60,000 nt of DNA from Liolophura sinensis (Eukaryota; Mollusca; Polyplacophora; Chitonida; Chitonidae). The first letter of the stretch is position 1, and each line of letters starts with the position of its first letter. Shown here one piece after another: positions 20,151 through 33,009 of the stretch. Made by a program: the position numbers and the translations under genes. The stretch is from the NCBI RefSeq assembly GCF_032854445.1, contig NC_088297.1, positions 19,171,127 to 19,231,126 of the forward strand, in the 5' to 3' direction. The notes beneath the pieces were generated by a model. The model saw nothing but the letters and a program-made list of their open reading frames with translations. It searched no databases and was not told where the DNA came from.

Positions 20151-21876
20151 AGAATATATTGAACAGATTAAACTACTATCGGTGTAGACTACTCAACATC
20201 CATCCTTTGAATTCGTAATGCATTATCTCGATTCACGCTAGCAGGAGAGATTGATGTGGATAGCATGGTGCGCAATGATATTTTCCAGTAGGCCTACAAC
20301 TATATCGGACCGGTTCTGAGTGAATGACCTTTCCCCAAGACACCTTGAATTCATTGTAAAACTAGATAAAACTAGGCCGCGAATGACAGGTACACGTATA
20401 TCCAAATACTACAAAGAACATATTTAACATGGCATTGTTCGTTACAATCAAACCCATACGAGTAACCAGAAATCAAAGATACCTTTTTAAAAGGTTACTT
20501 TGAGAGGAGGAGTACAGCACAGAACTTTTTTCATGAAAGCAAACATTACATATGTACGTACATGTATAAGATACAATAGGTCATCAGACAAATTAGTCTA
20601 CAGGCAGGAACGTTACCAATGTTGAAACAACACGTGTTATATTTTTTAAAAAGTTGTGATGAACAGTATATATTTATGCAGTCGTTTCTCCATACACTTG
20701 TCCGCTAAACTTATAGTTCACACGTTGAATGTAACAAATATATCCCCCAAACACTTCGATATCGACTGCACGTTGTGTAAAATCGAATCAGTTTAAGGTC
20801 GAACGGAGGTCTAGAGATTAAATCATAGTTTTGTGCATAGTTTCAGGAAATACAAGAAAATTTTTTCCTGTCTACCTCATCAAAATTGCTGTGCAGTACA
20901 TAAATTGACATCTGCTGGAGATATTTATTAATAACGTGTATATTAAATGTACTATATCAATTACTATATTACCACAGCACTAGAGAAAATTGAGAACAAA
21001 CCGTATCTCATTTTGACATATCTTTAAGTGTGTTACGTTTGGGTAATAAAATTAATAATGAATATTTTAAGGTCGAGTGCTAAGTCATATTACAGTAACA
21101 TCCTGCCACCATATTCACAAAATATGACACGTTTCAACATATCCTGGTGGTGTGCATGGGTGAGCGTAATTTTGCGATTCATGCAGGCCATGCTTATGTC
21201 ACGTCAATGAAATGCGCCGAGCTAATACTTTATTCCCATAAGATGAAACAGATACCAAACATTCCCATTTCTGTCAGGAAAACAGGAATAGATTAATATT
21301 CGACCTAAGACACAAACTGCTAAAACTGTATGGTATAATTTGATGCCATTACTGGTTTACTGCTTGTACCATTAAGAAGTTTAACACGTCTGTACCATGT
21401 AATGAGTAAATAATGGGGACCCGAAAGGCGGAGGGCAAAACAACTTATCTCATCCCATGACCAGAGTTCACTCGTGGACGTAAATTTCAATCTTGTTTAC
21501 ATTTACTCTAGGATTAAGGTTAAGTCCTTGACCCGGTCTGGTGTTCGGCCTCCAAGGAGGCGATCAGCTATCGGATGACCTTCCTATTCACGTCAGAAAA
21601 ATGTTCATACGAGAACAATTGTATAATTAAAATGAAACATTTAACATTTATGTTATTATGATTGCGTAATTTTTGTGTGAGAAACAATGTCACATGTAGA
21701 GCTTCGCAAAATGTCTACTCCTAATTAAGTACGCTGCGATGTATTAATATCAATCAGAGTTCTTTGATCAGAGGTCAGACGCAATGACCGACAGGCTCTA
21801 TGTAAGTTTCAGCAAGGCTGTAAATTAACATCCACAAAGGAAACTAATGTGAAAAACCATTTCCATTTATATATAG

Positions 21877-21986
21877 GCTCGTCCAGAAATAACTTCAGGT
21901 CAGCTTTTTGAACTGGCCGGAATCGTTGGACACGGAGGCCATTTTCAGTTGGTTACCGACACAGCTTGTCTTGCCGTTGTGGTCAC
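21877..21986 (+). CDS. Possible 110-bp exon, copy 1 (unassigned)
   Basis: Between a TATATAG acceptor and an AC|GTAAGT donor lies an open frame of 36 codons plus two bases, ARPEITSGQLFELAGIVGHG then GHFQLVTDTACLAVVV. Copy 2 keeps both splice-like signals, the frame and the length, with two residue changes seen by eye. No partner exons or family recognised. The opposite strand could instead hold a transposon start (MASVSNDSGQF), so this is tentative. Confidence 0.25.
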
Positions 21987-24140
21987 GTAAGTCGCACAAT
22001 ACGACTTCCGAGCCGAGCGATCTCGATCGCGTTCTTCTTCAGTGAGCTCGTTGATATCGAACCAATAATGTAAAAACAGTTGATATACTACATTATCATT
22101 TCTAAGTAGTTTGAGACGCGATTAATTTAGTAAGTGTTCTTGATGGGTGTCCATGCAGTAGTTTATGATGAATGTGTATGTTACATGGCCACTTTACCCG
22201 CCCATTGTAACCGACTCCTGGGTAATCCTGTCCATATACTTAACCGGTCTGTCAATCTTGCCTCGTTTCCGTACTAATGTTTTGTTGTGTATACTGCATT
22301 CCGGACACTTTTCTGTAAGGTTTATGTATCTCAATGGAGGATCAATCCGTCAAAATAGTTTCCAGGTTCTGGCCTTCGTTCTAACTAGGTTCCAGAAATT
22401 TTAGCACCATGGGTCCATACTAATTTATCAAGGTGCTGAAACAATCTAAACGTCGGACAGGTCATGTCATGTATGTGTATATGAGATTAATATAACATAG
22501 GCAAGATTGTCTATATTCGTCTAATAGGTAACATACGGGTAGGCTCTTTTAACTTTTGTTAAGAGCGTATGAGTGTAGTATTAAGGTATACCAATATGCA
22601 CATAATGTACACAGATTCGCATGGGAGACATTGATTATGTTTTACTTAGGTCCAGCTATATACCCTGCCCATGTACGTGTGTCTTTTGTAGATACATAAT
22701 GACGGATATTTTCATGGTTATGGGTGATTTTGTTTCTTGTTTTCCTTTTGAATGGTTTAGTCTAATTTGGTATGGGTCACAATCAGTGTAGTTATATTAT
22801 ATTGCGATGCATTATGCATCATTATAATCCATCAGGTGAATTGTGGAGTCAGCCTAAAGGTTTTCATTTATACTTGTAAGTCCTGTGTATTTTAAACATA
22901 AGATTGCCTTTGTGTATGGAAAATATATGAAATGGAAATAACAACTCAACTGATTTGTCATAGCAAATTATTTTCATCGTCTAGATGTACCAGCACTGCC
23001 ACTTGACCAGTCTGATTTATACAGAAGTGTTAAGATCATGTACAAACAGATATTTCGTTGTATTTTTCGTCAGGGTGGGTACATTCAGTGTAGCTATGAT
23101 GGCTATGTTGTGATGAACATATATACCAATGGTTTGTCGCACACTATTTAATAGAATGGAGCTCGTCGCCATAAAACTATAGCCATCACCATCACCAGTC
23201 TACATAGAGAATCAGACATTTGCATTCTCCTCATACCCTAGAATATCAACCATATATTACACAGCAATGGCAGGACTTCTTTAATTCAGATGGTTCGGAT
23301 CTGTATGATGGTGTTCAGTGCCGTGTGGGTCAGCACTTTGTAGACGTCGCATGGGGCAGTTCAGTCTAGAACCATGCAGTACTACATATCGCTGAGCCCT
23401 GTCACATTTGCTCACTTCTGTTGCTGTGAGATATGAGTTTCATGTATAATACTGCACTACATTTTAAGAAAATATTCAAACCTGCTGTCACCTGATTTGG
23501 TTTTAAACTGAATACTTTCCTAAACTTGAAATGCTGTATACAAATTTAATCATGTTAATTTCAACATGGTGACAGTGGTGGAGGTGTGAAAACATTCAGA
23601 ATGTTAGGTTAAGCCTTCTGCGGTTTAAGAAATTTGACAGTTTATATAAGGAGACAGTGCAGTAATGTACCATTATCTTACGTCAAACAACACTTCTTTT
23701 GTGTATATAAGGCATCGAACATTATGTACCTCCCATGTAGTCATTACTCGTTTTAATATTTCGATTTAACCTTCGTTTTAAGATGTGGACAATCACATTT
23801 TACAATATTTAAGACGATTTATCAGCTTAAAAGTCTTTGGCAGACCTGCTTGTTCACATGTGTCTGCGCAAGTGTAAATTCTTTCCCTGTCTAAAACGAT
23901 ATTATGTTACCGGCAATACCCGAAAAGACAGTGTTATTCACTGCGCACGGAATTCATTGCAGAACATGCCCTAGTTAGCCAGCATTGTAGACTACCGGTA
24001 ATGGTTTTATTTCCACATGTCACTTGAGCTATGAGATGGTCTGTTTGAACTAATCTATTGCTATAGATGGCAAATGAAATGGGGATAGAATTTGCGAAGT
24101 AGACTTGTAGAAAACTTTATACTTGAGGGTAACCTGAACC

Positions 24141-25482
24141 TTCTAAAAGATTGTTGTGAAGAAAAAAATTCTATATAAAGATTAGAATTCAGATCATTTT
24201 CGAAATTCATGGTTTGAGGGAAAAAAGAATGTTTTCGAGGGTTAATTCTAGTTGACACAGGCCGGAAAGTTGCCGTTTGTCGTAAGGCTTGGGAGGGAAA
24301 ATTAAAGTTGACATGCTCTACTAGGTAAGGCGAGTCAACGACAGAGTGAACACATTTGTGTAAGAACTTCAAATCGGCAGCTCTGCGGTGATGGGATAGT
24401 GTTGACAGCTGAAAATGTTTACACATAGCATTGTATTTTTTAGAGGAATGAGCGTCATTAGTTTTAAAACAAAGATATTTGATTTTTCAATTATTTTTGA
24501 ACGGGCTCTAACTTTTTTTGGGCAGGGGACCATATAATTGACCCATACTCCAAGTTGGGGCGAACTAAAGATCCGTGCAGGGATATAAGTGATTTGGTTT
24601 TTATAAAGCACGATCGCTTGAGAAAACCAAGCAATTTACAACCTTTTCTAACGGTATTGGTGACATGTACTCTAAAATTCAGATTACTGGTTAATGTTAT
24701 TCCAAGATCTTTCACAGTCTCAACTCTTTCAAGTGCATGTCCGTCTATGCTATAATTGGATAGAATTTTGTTGGTCTTATTCGTGAATGATATGACACAA
24801 CACTTGTCAACGTTTAACTTATGCTGCCAAATTGAAAACCAGTTTGTTAAACGTGCAAGGTCTTCCTGTGATAGCTCACATTCTTGCGTGGAACACACTT
24901 GTTTGTAAAGTTTACTGCCATCTACACAAGAAGACATGTCGTTTACAAATAAAATAAGCCGCGACCAACCAAAGACCCTTGTGGTACCCCGGATAAGATA
25001 CCGCGAGATAGGAGCACAGCCATTTGAGCAGTGGGCCCAGGGTGCTTCAGTTTATATATCAGCATATCATGAAAGACACTGTCGAAAGCTTTAGGCTCAG
25101 TTGGCTAGCACACTAGCGCAGCGTAATGACCCAGGAGCCTCTCACCAACGCGGTCGCTGTGAGTTCAAGTCCAGCTCATGCTGGCTTCCTCTCCTGCCTT
25201 ACGTGGGAAGGTCTGGCAGCAACCTGCGCATTGTCGTGGGTTTCTCCCGGGTTCTATCTGGTTTCCTCCCACCATCATCATATAAGTGAAATATTCTTGA
25301 GTAAGGCGTAAAACACCAATCAAAAAAAAAAATCGAAAGCTTTACATAGGTCTAGATACACAGTATCGGTCTGCAGATTTGCGTCAAAAGCCTTAGTGAT
25401 ACCATCAACATAAAATATGTCTTGATGGCATAATGATAAGAACGAAGGCCACATATGTAGAATACAGAGAATACAGAGCAAA
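24141..25482 (-). pseudogene. Jockey/CR1-like LINE reverse transcriptase, copy 2
   Basis: Duplicate of 15229-16591. It keeps a longer open frame (24937 to 24491) from the altered YADD box (SCVDGSKLYKQV) through LNVDKCCVISFTNK, LGFLKRSCFIKTKSLI and LVRPNLEYGSIIWSP. It is therefore nearer the ancestral LINE than copy 1, which has lost part of this. The catalytic DD pair is DG here and DD in copy 1. Confidence 0.8.
25094..25332 (+). repeat. SINE-A inside the RT KAFD motif, copy 2
   Basis: Same insertion as 16196-16447. Flanked by perfect TCGAAAGCTTTA repeats (25082-25093 and 25333-25344). The 3' body has a short deletion before 'ATATAAGTGAAATATTCTTG'. Confidence 0.95.
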
Positions 25483-25483
25483 T

Positions 25484-25996
25484 ACTTTCTATCTTTAGAA
25501 AAGCGAAATTACACGAATAAGCTGACTTCAAAAGTTAAACTCAAAAATGGAAACGAAATATTTAAAACATTTCGAGACTTTAGAAGAACATAAATTTATT
25601 ACAAAAATGTATACATGAGCTGGAATGCAAATTATGAAATAGTAGATACTAAAACTGCATATTACACCACATGAACTTAGGTCAACTAGCAGTCTCTGAA
25701 ACAAGAGTTTGGGGGACAAATAACTTATCACGAATAAACAAATTGCTTGAAAACCATGAAATATAACAGTTTTATAAGATGTTTTGTAAAGACATAGGAC
25801 AATTTATGGTCTGAGCTGCAAACGAGGTTTTCAGAGATGAAGAAATGCCATGTACACAAAATCCAGGAATAATGGCGTGTCTTCCAAAGCCTAATAATCC
25901 GCGAGATGTTTTTTAAAAAATGGCAGCCAGTTATTTACTAGATGTTAATTACAAACTAATTAGTTCCTGTATCGCAAATAGATTAAAGTTAGCATT
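25484..25996 (+). pseudogene. L1-like LINE RT fragment, copy 2, left part
   Basis: Duplicate of 17889-18390, same frameshifts, ending where the LTR-like element inserted. It continues at 26775-26938. Confidence 0.75.
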
Positions 25997-26774
25997 TGTT
26001 ATGTGCACGACTGCCGTCAGTTTCTAAATATAGCTTGCCACTGTTTACATATGCTAAGTTCAGGGAGTGCTGTCTGCCTCTACCTTAGAATGTTCCAGAA
26101 TACGCTCAGTTCGGTGCCTGTTTGTTTACATCAAGTGTTCAGGAATTTTCGTATTCTAGACAATTCCACCAGGCTACATAAGACCTATGAAAGCAGGTCA
26201 AACGGAGAGAACAGAGAACAGATAACGGAGAGAAAGGAGAATTATTGAGAGTTTGGATGCTTTCGCTGTGTATTACTTTAGTAGGCCATTTGTGCTGAAT
26301 TTTGGTGTCTCTATAGCCTCTGGCTTTGTTATATCCTATCTCCACTGAGCACTTGTTCAGTCTGAACTTGTATGTTTAATTTGTGCTCTTGTATCCACTG
26401 TGCCTATTAGTACACGGACCCTGTCTGTGGAATTTTGTGTATATTTCGTCATACACTCAGTTATACTGTGGATTTTCCCTCTTGTGGATTTGCCTCTGAG
26501 CATTTATGCCTGTGTGGTATATATATTGTGGAATATATGCGTCCGTTTGGACTTGACACCATAAGTACTTTAGTATTTGTATAGATACTGCTATCCTTTC
26601 TTGTTAAACTTAAGTACTTTAGTATTTGTATAAGTCTTATTATATGTTCTTGTTAAGCTAATAAATTGTTGTAAAATAAAATCTGCTGGTTTTGGTTACT
26701 TTTTTGTGCGGCTAAACTGTCGTGTATTTCGAACAAGCCATCTCTTTATAATACAGACAGTTTGGGTCGTAACA
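25997..26774 (+). mobile_element. Probable solo LTR, 778 bp
   Basis: Absent from the paralogous site in copy 1 (18390-18400). Begins TGTTATG and ends CGTAACA, so the ends are TG...CA inside short inverted repeats, as in LTRs. The target CATT is duplicated on both sides (25993-25996 and 26775-26778). A poly(A) signal (AATAAA, about 26677) followed by TCTGCTGG near the 3' end fits an R/U5 region. No coding sequence inside. Element family not identified. Confidence 0.8.
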
Positions 26775-26938
26775 CATTACATAAGGTTATCCACGAGGAC
26801 CAGAAATGTTTCATATCAGGTAGATGTATAGATGAAAATATTCGCCTATTCTACGATAGTATGTTTGAAACATTGAATAGTGAAATCCCAGTGATGCTTC
26901 TTTCCATTGACTTTGAAAAGGCATTCGAGGGTGCTTGA
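26775..26938 (+). pseudogene. L1-like LINE RT fragment, copy 2, right part
   Basis: Continues the copy 2 fragment after the LTR: KCFISGRCIDENIRLFYDS and LLSIDFEKAFEGA, with D of the KAFD box changed to E. Confidence 0.75.
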
Positions 26939-27264
26939 CTGCTTAACATTAGCATGTATAAACATATAAACCCTGTATTAATGTGTGTACTATATTTTGA
27001 TGATTGGTGTATCTTGGGTATGTTTTAAATATTCTAGTAAAGATATATACATGGGTGAAATACATGTCTTATAATTTAATGCATGTGTGTGGTAATGGCA
27101 TGTACGGTTGGATGGGCCTTTAGTAAAGATATATATTTGGTTGAGGTGTATGTATGGTTAGGGTATGTTGTTGGTTGGGATATACGTCTAGTTGGGATAT
27201 GTGATTTGTCTTGGTGTATGCCTGGTGAAGAGATCTTATTTTAGACGTTATGTCATTTTGTGGC

Positions 27265-27526
27265 TATTATTTATTTACTTATTTATTTATTTGTTTGATT
27301 GGTGTTTTCCGTCGTACTCAAGAATATTTCACCTATACGACGGCGGCCCAGCATTATGGTGGGAGGAAACTGGGCAGAGCCCGGGGGAAACCCAGGACCA
27401 TCCACAAGTTGATGGCAGACCTTCCTACGTACTGTCGGAGAGAAAGCCAGCATGAGCTGGACTTGAACTCAAACCGATCGCACTGGTGTTCGCTAGCGCC
27501 CTAACCAACTGAGCCACGGAGGCCCC
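27265..27526 (-). repeat. SINE-A full length, copy 2
   Basis: Duplicate of 18929-19184 with the same TTGTGRCTATTA flanks; identical insertion, so it predates the duplication. Confidence 0.95.
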
Positions 27527-28382
27527 GTTGTGACTATTACAAATCGCTGGTACCTTGAGCTTATTCCCCATACTGTATTTGTTTCATATTGAGATTTTAA
27601 ACTTGAAACGTCCTTTCATGGTTTACAAGTGGTATACGAATGTCGGATTTGGCGCCTGAACATAGTTAGTTAAAGTGCACTTTGAAACCGCATTTCTGGG
27701 TTGGATGGTCTTCGTATAAAGTGAGGAAGTAAAACCATAATTTCTAGGGTGCAAACATATTGTCAAATACACGCTTTATAAATAAGAGCCCGCAACTCTG
27801 CATGATATTCACGCCCCAGGAGATCGGCCTTTCACCAGTCACGTAGCACTCTCCAAGTCAAACACGGCTGGTTCTTCAGGGGGGTTTCCCTTCTACTTCC
27901 CTGCTGTCCAGTTTCGTTCACCCATCCGCCTGCCAGGGGCCCCAGGTCACAAATATCTTTAGGTACGTGAAATGTATCATGGAATATCAATCTGGGTTCG
28001 TTAGTTTAGTGTCAGTTCTGTCTGGAAGACAACTTATTTCTTAAAAGTTTGTAATAGCCGGACAAAGGTCATTGTGCCCATGACAAAAGATTTACCATGT
28101 ATATATCAGCGCAAGATAAATTTAAACTTTTGGTACGTTTTTAGGAAAAGTGTAGCGTTCTCCACAAACCAGAAGCATGTTATTTGCATGTTGAAGTGAA
28201 TTTTAAACAACACATTACTATTGTCTCCGTTAGAACAGTTACACTGTACCTTGTTTTTATTTCACATTTGATCTGATTATTAAACAAACATTATGAACAC
28301 CGTCTAATTTCTGAGCAGAAATTTCATGTAAGCGAACTATGCCGTGACAGTATCATTGCTTGTCTTGTTAACACGGGCAGGC

Positions 28383-28488
28383 AGTTTGCTATAACCCTCC
28401 ATTCTTGCGAGCACTCAGACCCGGCGCGTAAGAATTACGACAAGGGCTGGCACGGGACGACAGCTCGAATTAGCATGCACGCAAAGAA
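28383..28488 (+). repeat. Family C repeat, copy 2
   Basis: Duplicate of 20045-20150 with few changes. Confidence 0.6.
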
Positions 28489-30155
28489 TATATTGAACAG
28501 ATTAAACTACTATCGGTGTAGACTACTCAACATCCATCATTTGAATTCGTAATGCATTATCTCGATTTACGCTAGCAGGAGAGATTGATGTGGATAGCAT
28601 GGTGCGCAATGATATTTTCCAGTAGGCCTACAACTATATCGGACCGGTTCTGAGTGAATGACCTTTCCCCCAAGACACCTTGAAATCATTGTAAAACTAG
28701 ATAAAACTAGGCCGCGAATGACAGGTACATGTATATCCAAATACTACAAGGAACATATTTAACATGACATTGTTGTTACAATCAAACCCATACGAGTAAC
28801 CAGAAATCAAAGATACCTTTTTGAAAGATTACTTTGAGAGAGGAGTACAGCACAGAACTTTTTTCATGAAAGCAAACATTACATATGTACATACATGTAT
28901 AAGATACAATAGGTCATCAGACAAACTAGTCTACATGCAGGAACGTTACCAATGTTGAAACAACATGTGTTATATTTTTTAAAAAGTTGTGATGAACAGT
29001 AATATATTTATGCAGTCGTTTCTTCATACACTTGTCGGTTAAACTTATAGTTCCCACACGTTGAATGTAACAAATATATCCCCCAAACACTTCGATATCG
29101 ACTGCACGTTGTGTAAAATCGAATCAGTTTAAGGTCGAACGGAGGTCTAGAGATTTAATCATAGTTTGTGCATAGTTTCAGAAATACAAGAAAATTTTTT
29201 CCTGTCTACCTTATCAAAATTGCTGTGCAGTACATAAATTGACATCTGCTGGAGATATTTATTAATAACGTGTAAAAAATTGAGAACAAACCGTATCTCA
29301 TTTTGACATATCTTTAAGTGTGTTACGTTTGGGTAATAAAATTAATAATGAATATTTTAAGGTCGAGTCATATTACAGTAACATCCTGCCACCATATTCA
29401 CAAAATATGACACGTTTCAACATATCCTGGTGGTGTGCATGGGTGAGCGTAATTTTGCGATTCATGCAGGCCATGCTTATGTCACGTCAATGAAATGCGC
29501 CGAGCTAATACTTTATTCCATAAGATGAAACAGATACCAAACATTCCCATTTCTGTCAGGAAAACAGGAATAGATTAATATTCGACCTAAGACACAAACT
29601 GCTAAAACTGTATGGTATAATTTATGATGCCATTACTGGTTTACTGCTTGTACCATTAGAAGTTTAACACGTCTATACCATGTAATGAGTAAATAATGGG
29701 GACCTGAAAGGCGGAGGGCAAAACAACTTATCTCATCCCATGACCAGAGTTCACTCGTGGACGTAAATTTCAATCTTGTTTACATTTGCTCTAGGATTAA
29801 GGTTAACTCCGTGACCCGCTCCGGTGTTCGGCATCCAAGGAGGCGATCAGCTATCGGATGACCTTCCTGTTCACGTCAGAAAAATGTCATACAAGAACAA
29901 TTGTATAGTTAAAATGAAACATTTAACATTTATGTTATTATGATTGCGTAATTTTTTTTGTGAGAAACAATGTCACATGTAGAGCTCGCAAAATGTCTAC
30001 TCCTAATTAAGTACGCTGCGATGTATTAATATCAATCAGAGTTCTTTGATCAGAGGTCAGACGCAATGACCGACAGGCTCTATGTAAGTTTCAAGTCTGT
30101 AAATTAACATCCACAAAGGAAACTAATGTGAAAACCCATTTCTATTTATATATAG

Positions 30156-30265
30156 GCTCATCCAGAAATAACTTCAGGTCAGCTTTTTGATTTGGCCGGA
30201 ATCGTTGGACACGGAGGCCATTTTCAGTTGGTTACCGACACAGCTTGTCTTGCCGTTGTGGTCAC
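30156..30265 (+). CDS. Possible 110-bp exon, copy 2 (unassigned)
   Basis: Counterpart of 21877-21986. Same TATATAG acceptor, same AC|GTAAGT donor and same open frame. R to H and E to D changes near the start are the only ones seen. Possibly constrained, but the neighbouring non-coding sequence is also very similar, so this alone proves little. Confidence 0.25.
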
Positions 30266-32139
30266 GTAAGTCACACAATACGACTTCCGAGCCGAGCGAT
30301 CTCGATCGCGTTCTTCTCCAGTGAGCTTGTTGATATCGAACCAATAATGTAAAAACAGTTGATATAGTACATTATTATTTCTAAGCAGTTTGAGACGCGA
30401 TTAATTTAGTAAGTGTTCTTGATGGGTGTCCATGCAGTAGTTTATGATGAATGTGTATGTTACATGGCCAGTTTACCCCGCCCATTGTAGCCGACTCCTG
30501 GGTAATCCTGTCCATATACTTAGCCGGTCTGTCAATCTTGCCTCGTTTCCGTACTGATGTTTTGTCGTGTAACTGCATTCCGGACACTTTTCTGTAAGGT
30601 TTATGCATTTCAATAGAGGATCAATCCGTCAAAATAGTTTCCAGGTTCTGGCCTTCGTTCTAACTAGGTTCGAGAAATTTTAGCACCCATGGGTCCATAC
30701 TAATTTATCAAGGTGCTGAAACAATCTAAACGTCGGACAGGTCATGTCATGTATGTGTATATGAGATTAATCTAACATAGGCAAGATTGTCTGTATTCGT
30801 GTAATAGGTAACATACGGGTAGGCTCTATTAACTTTTGTCAACAGCGTATGAGTGTGGTATTCAGGTATACCAATATGCACATAATGCACACCTATTCGC
30901 ATGGGAGACATTGATTATATTTTACTTAGGTTCAGTTATATACCCTGCCCATGTACGTGTGTCTTTTGTAGATACATAATGACGAATATTTTCATGGTTA
31001 TGGGTGATTTTGTTTCTTGTTTTCCTTTTGAATGGTTTAGTCTAATTTGGTATGGGTCACAATCAGTGTAGTTATAGTAGATTGGGATGCATTATGCATC
31101 ATTATAATCCATCAGGTGAATTGTGGAGTCAGCGAAAGGTTTTCATTTATACTTGTAAGTTCTGTGTATTTTAAATATAAGATTGCCTGTGTGTATGGAA
31201 AATATATGAAATGGAAATAACAACTCAACTGATTTGTCGTAGCAAATTATTTTCATCGTCTAGATGTACCAGCCACTGGACCAGTCTGATTTATACAGAA
31301 GTGTTAAGAACATGTACAAACAGATATTTCGTTGTATTTTTCGTCAGGGTGGGTACATTTAGTGTAGCTATGATGGATATGTTGTGATGAACATAAATAC
31401 CAATGGCTTGGCGCACACCATTTAATAGAATGGAGCTCGTCGCCATAAAACTACAGCTATCACCATCACCAGTCTACACAGAGATTCAGACATTTACATT
31501 CTCCTCATGCCCTAGAATATCAACCATATATTACACAGCAATGGCAGGACATCTTTAATTCAGATGGTTCGGATCTGTATGGTGGTGTTCAGTGCCGTGT
31601 GGGCTGTTTCATGTCAGCACTTTGTAGACGCTGCATGGTGCAGTGCTGTCTAGAACCATGCAGTACTATATATCACTGAGCCGTGTCACATTTGCTCACT
31701 TCTGTTGCTGTGAGATAAGAGTTTCATGTATAATACTGCACTACATTTTAAGAAAATATTCCAACCTGCTGTCACCTGATTTGATTTTAAACTGAATACT
31801 TTCCTAAACTTGAAATGCTGTATAAAAATTTAATCATGTTGATTTCAACATGGTGACAGTGGTGGAGGTGTGAAAACATTCAGAATGTTAGGTTAAGCCT
31901 TCTGCGGTTTAAGAAATTTGACAGTTTATATAAGGAGACAGTGCAGTAATGTACCATTATCTTACGTCAAACAACACTTCTTTTGTGTATATAAGGCATC
32001 GAACATTATGTACCTCCCATGTAGTCATTACTCGTTTTAATATTTCGATTTAACCTTCGTTTTAAGATGTGGACAATCACATTTTACAATATTTAAGACG
32101 ATTTATCAGCTTAAAAGTCTTTGGCAAACATGCTTGCCC

Positions 32140-32347
32140 GCCGAGTTAAAATTGTACCTAGCCTATAAACCGTCTTTTGGTTGACAGAGCCGTTCACATG
32201 TGTCTGCGCAAGCGTAAATTCTTTCCCTATCCAAAACGATATTATGTTACCGGCAATACCCGAGAAGACAGTGTTATTCACTGCGCACGGAATTCATTGC
32301 AGAACATACCCTAATTAGCCAGCATTGTAGATTACCGGTAATGGTTT
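32140..32347 (+). repeat. Family D direct repeat, unit 1
   Basis: Shares 'GTTAAAATTGTACC', 'AGCCTATAAACCG', 'TTCACATGTGTCT' and 'ACCGGTAATGGTTTT' in the same order with 32700-32890. Unit 1 lies in duplication copy 2; the corresponding sequence in copy 1 (about 23850-24010) lost its first 56 bases. Confidence 0.75.
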
Positions 32348-32699
32348 TATTTCCACATGTCACTTGAGCTATGAGATGGACTGTTTGAACTAATCTGTTG
32401 CTATAGATGGCGAATGGAATGGAGATAGAATTTGTGAAGTAGACTAGTAGACAACTTTATACTTAAGTATAACTTGAACCGGTTCGAATGGATATCTTAC
32501 CATATCTGTAAGTTACAAACCAAATGACTTCATCTTTATATGTAGGTGGAAAACTGTTTCAAGGAAGGTCACCTATTTAGCCAGATCATCTGTTTTCTTG
32601 GTAGTGAAGGCCGCTGCTTAAGAATTCATCTTCAAGTGAATTACTTATCATTCATTTAACCAGATTCAAAAGACTATAATATTTGTAATCATGCCCGAT

Positions 32700-32890
32700 T
32701 TCTTTACGCCGGGTTAAAATTGTACCCAGCCTATAAACCGCCTTTTGGTTGGCCGAGTCGTTCACATGTGTCTATGCGAGTGTGAATTCTTTGCTTACCT
32801 AAAACGACATCATGTTACGCAATAGCGAAGAAGGAAATTGAAGGAGGGACCGAGTTGGCCAGCATTGTAGGCTACCGGTAATGGTTTTCC
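32700..32890 (+). repeat. Family D direct repeat, unit 2
   Basis: Second unit, outside the segmental duplication and more diverged, with an internal deletion. It provides an outgroup showing that copy 1 suffered a deletion. Confidence 0.75.
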
Positions 32891-33009
32891 GCTCAACTGC
32901 CTGTTCGCCTGTAGCAGGTGTATATTTACCATTTGCGAGATAAATTCAAGACCCTGCATTCAATAAGACAAGGCTTATTCAATCTACTATGGTTCAAACA
33001 TTATCGGTA

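Larger units (their letters stand above)
15229..24140. repeat. Tandem segmental duplication, copy 1
   Basis: Left half of a head-to-tail duplication. The sequence starting 'TTCTAAAAGATTGTTGTGAAG' at 15229 recurs at 24141, and collinearity continues to 'TTGAACC' at the end of both copies. Copy 1 contains the Tc1 element (16594-17888) that copy 2 lacks; it lacks the solo LTR and a 56-base segment present in copy 2. Differences elsewhere are scattered substitutions and short indels, so the duplication is fairly recent but not new. Confidence 0.95.
19200..24140. other. Low-feature part of duplication copy 1
   Basis: AT-rich sequence shared with copy 2. Contains family C (20045-20150) and an exon-like frame at 21877-21986. 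The 79-codon frame at 22165-22404 is not kept open in copy 2. No other gene recognised. Confidence 0.45.
24141..32480. repeat. Tandem segmental duplication, copy 2
   Basis: Right half of the head-to-tail duplication, in the same orientation as copy 1. It retains the empty Tc1 target at 25483, a complete SINE target-site duplication at 25082 and 25333, and a 56-base segment at 32137-32192 lost from copy 1. It gained the LTR-like insertion at 25997-26774. The junction between copies is at 24140/24141, inside the LINE RT; no long homology is seen at the breakpoints. Confidence 0.95.

Noticed and set aside
22165-22404. 79-codon plus frame in duplication copy 1, and a 75-codon minus frame at the matching place in copy 2
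   Set aside because: Neither frame is preserved in the other copy, which argues against coding.
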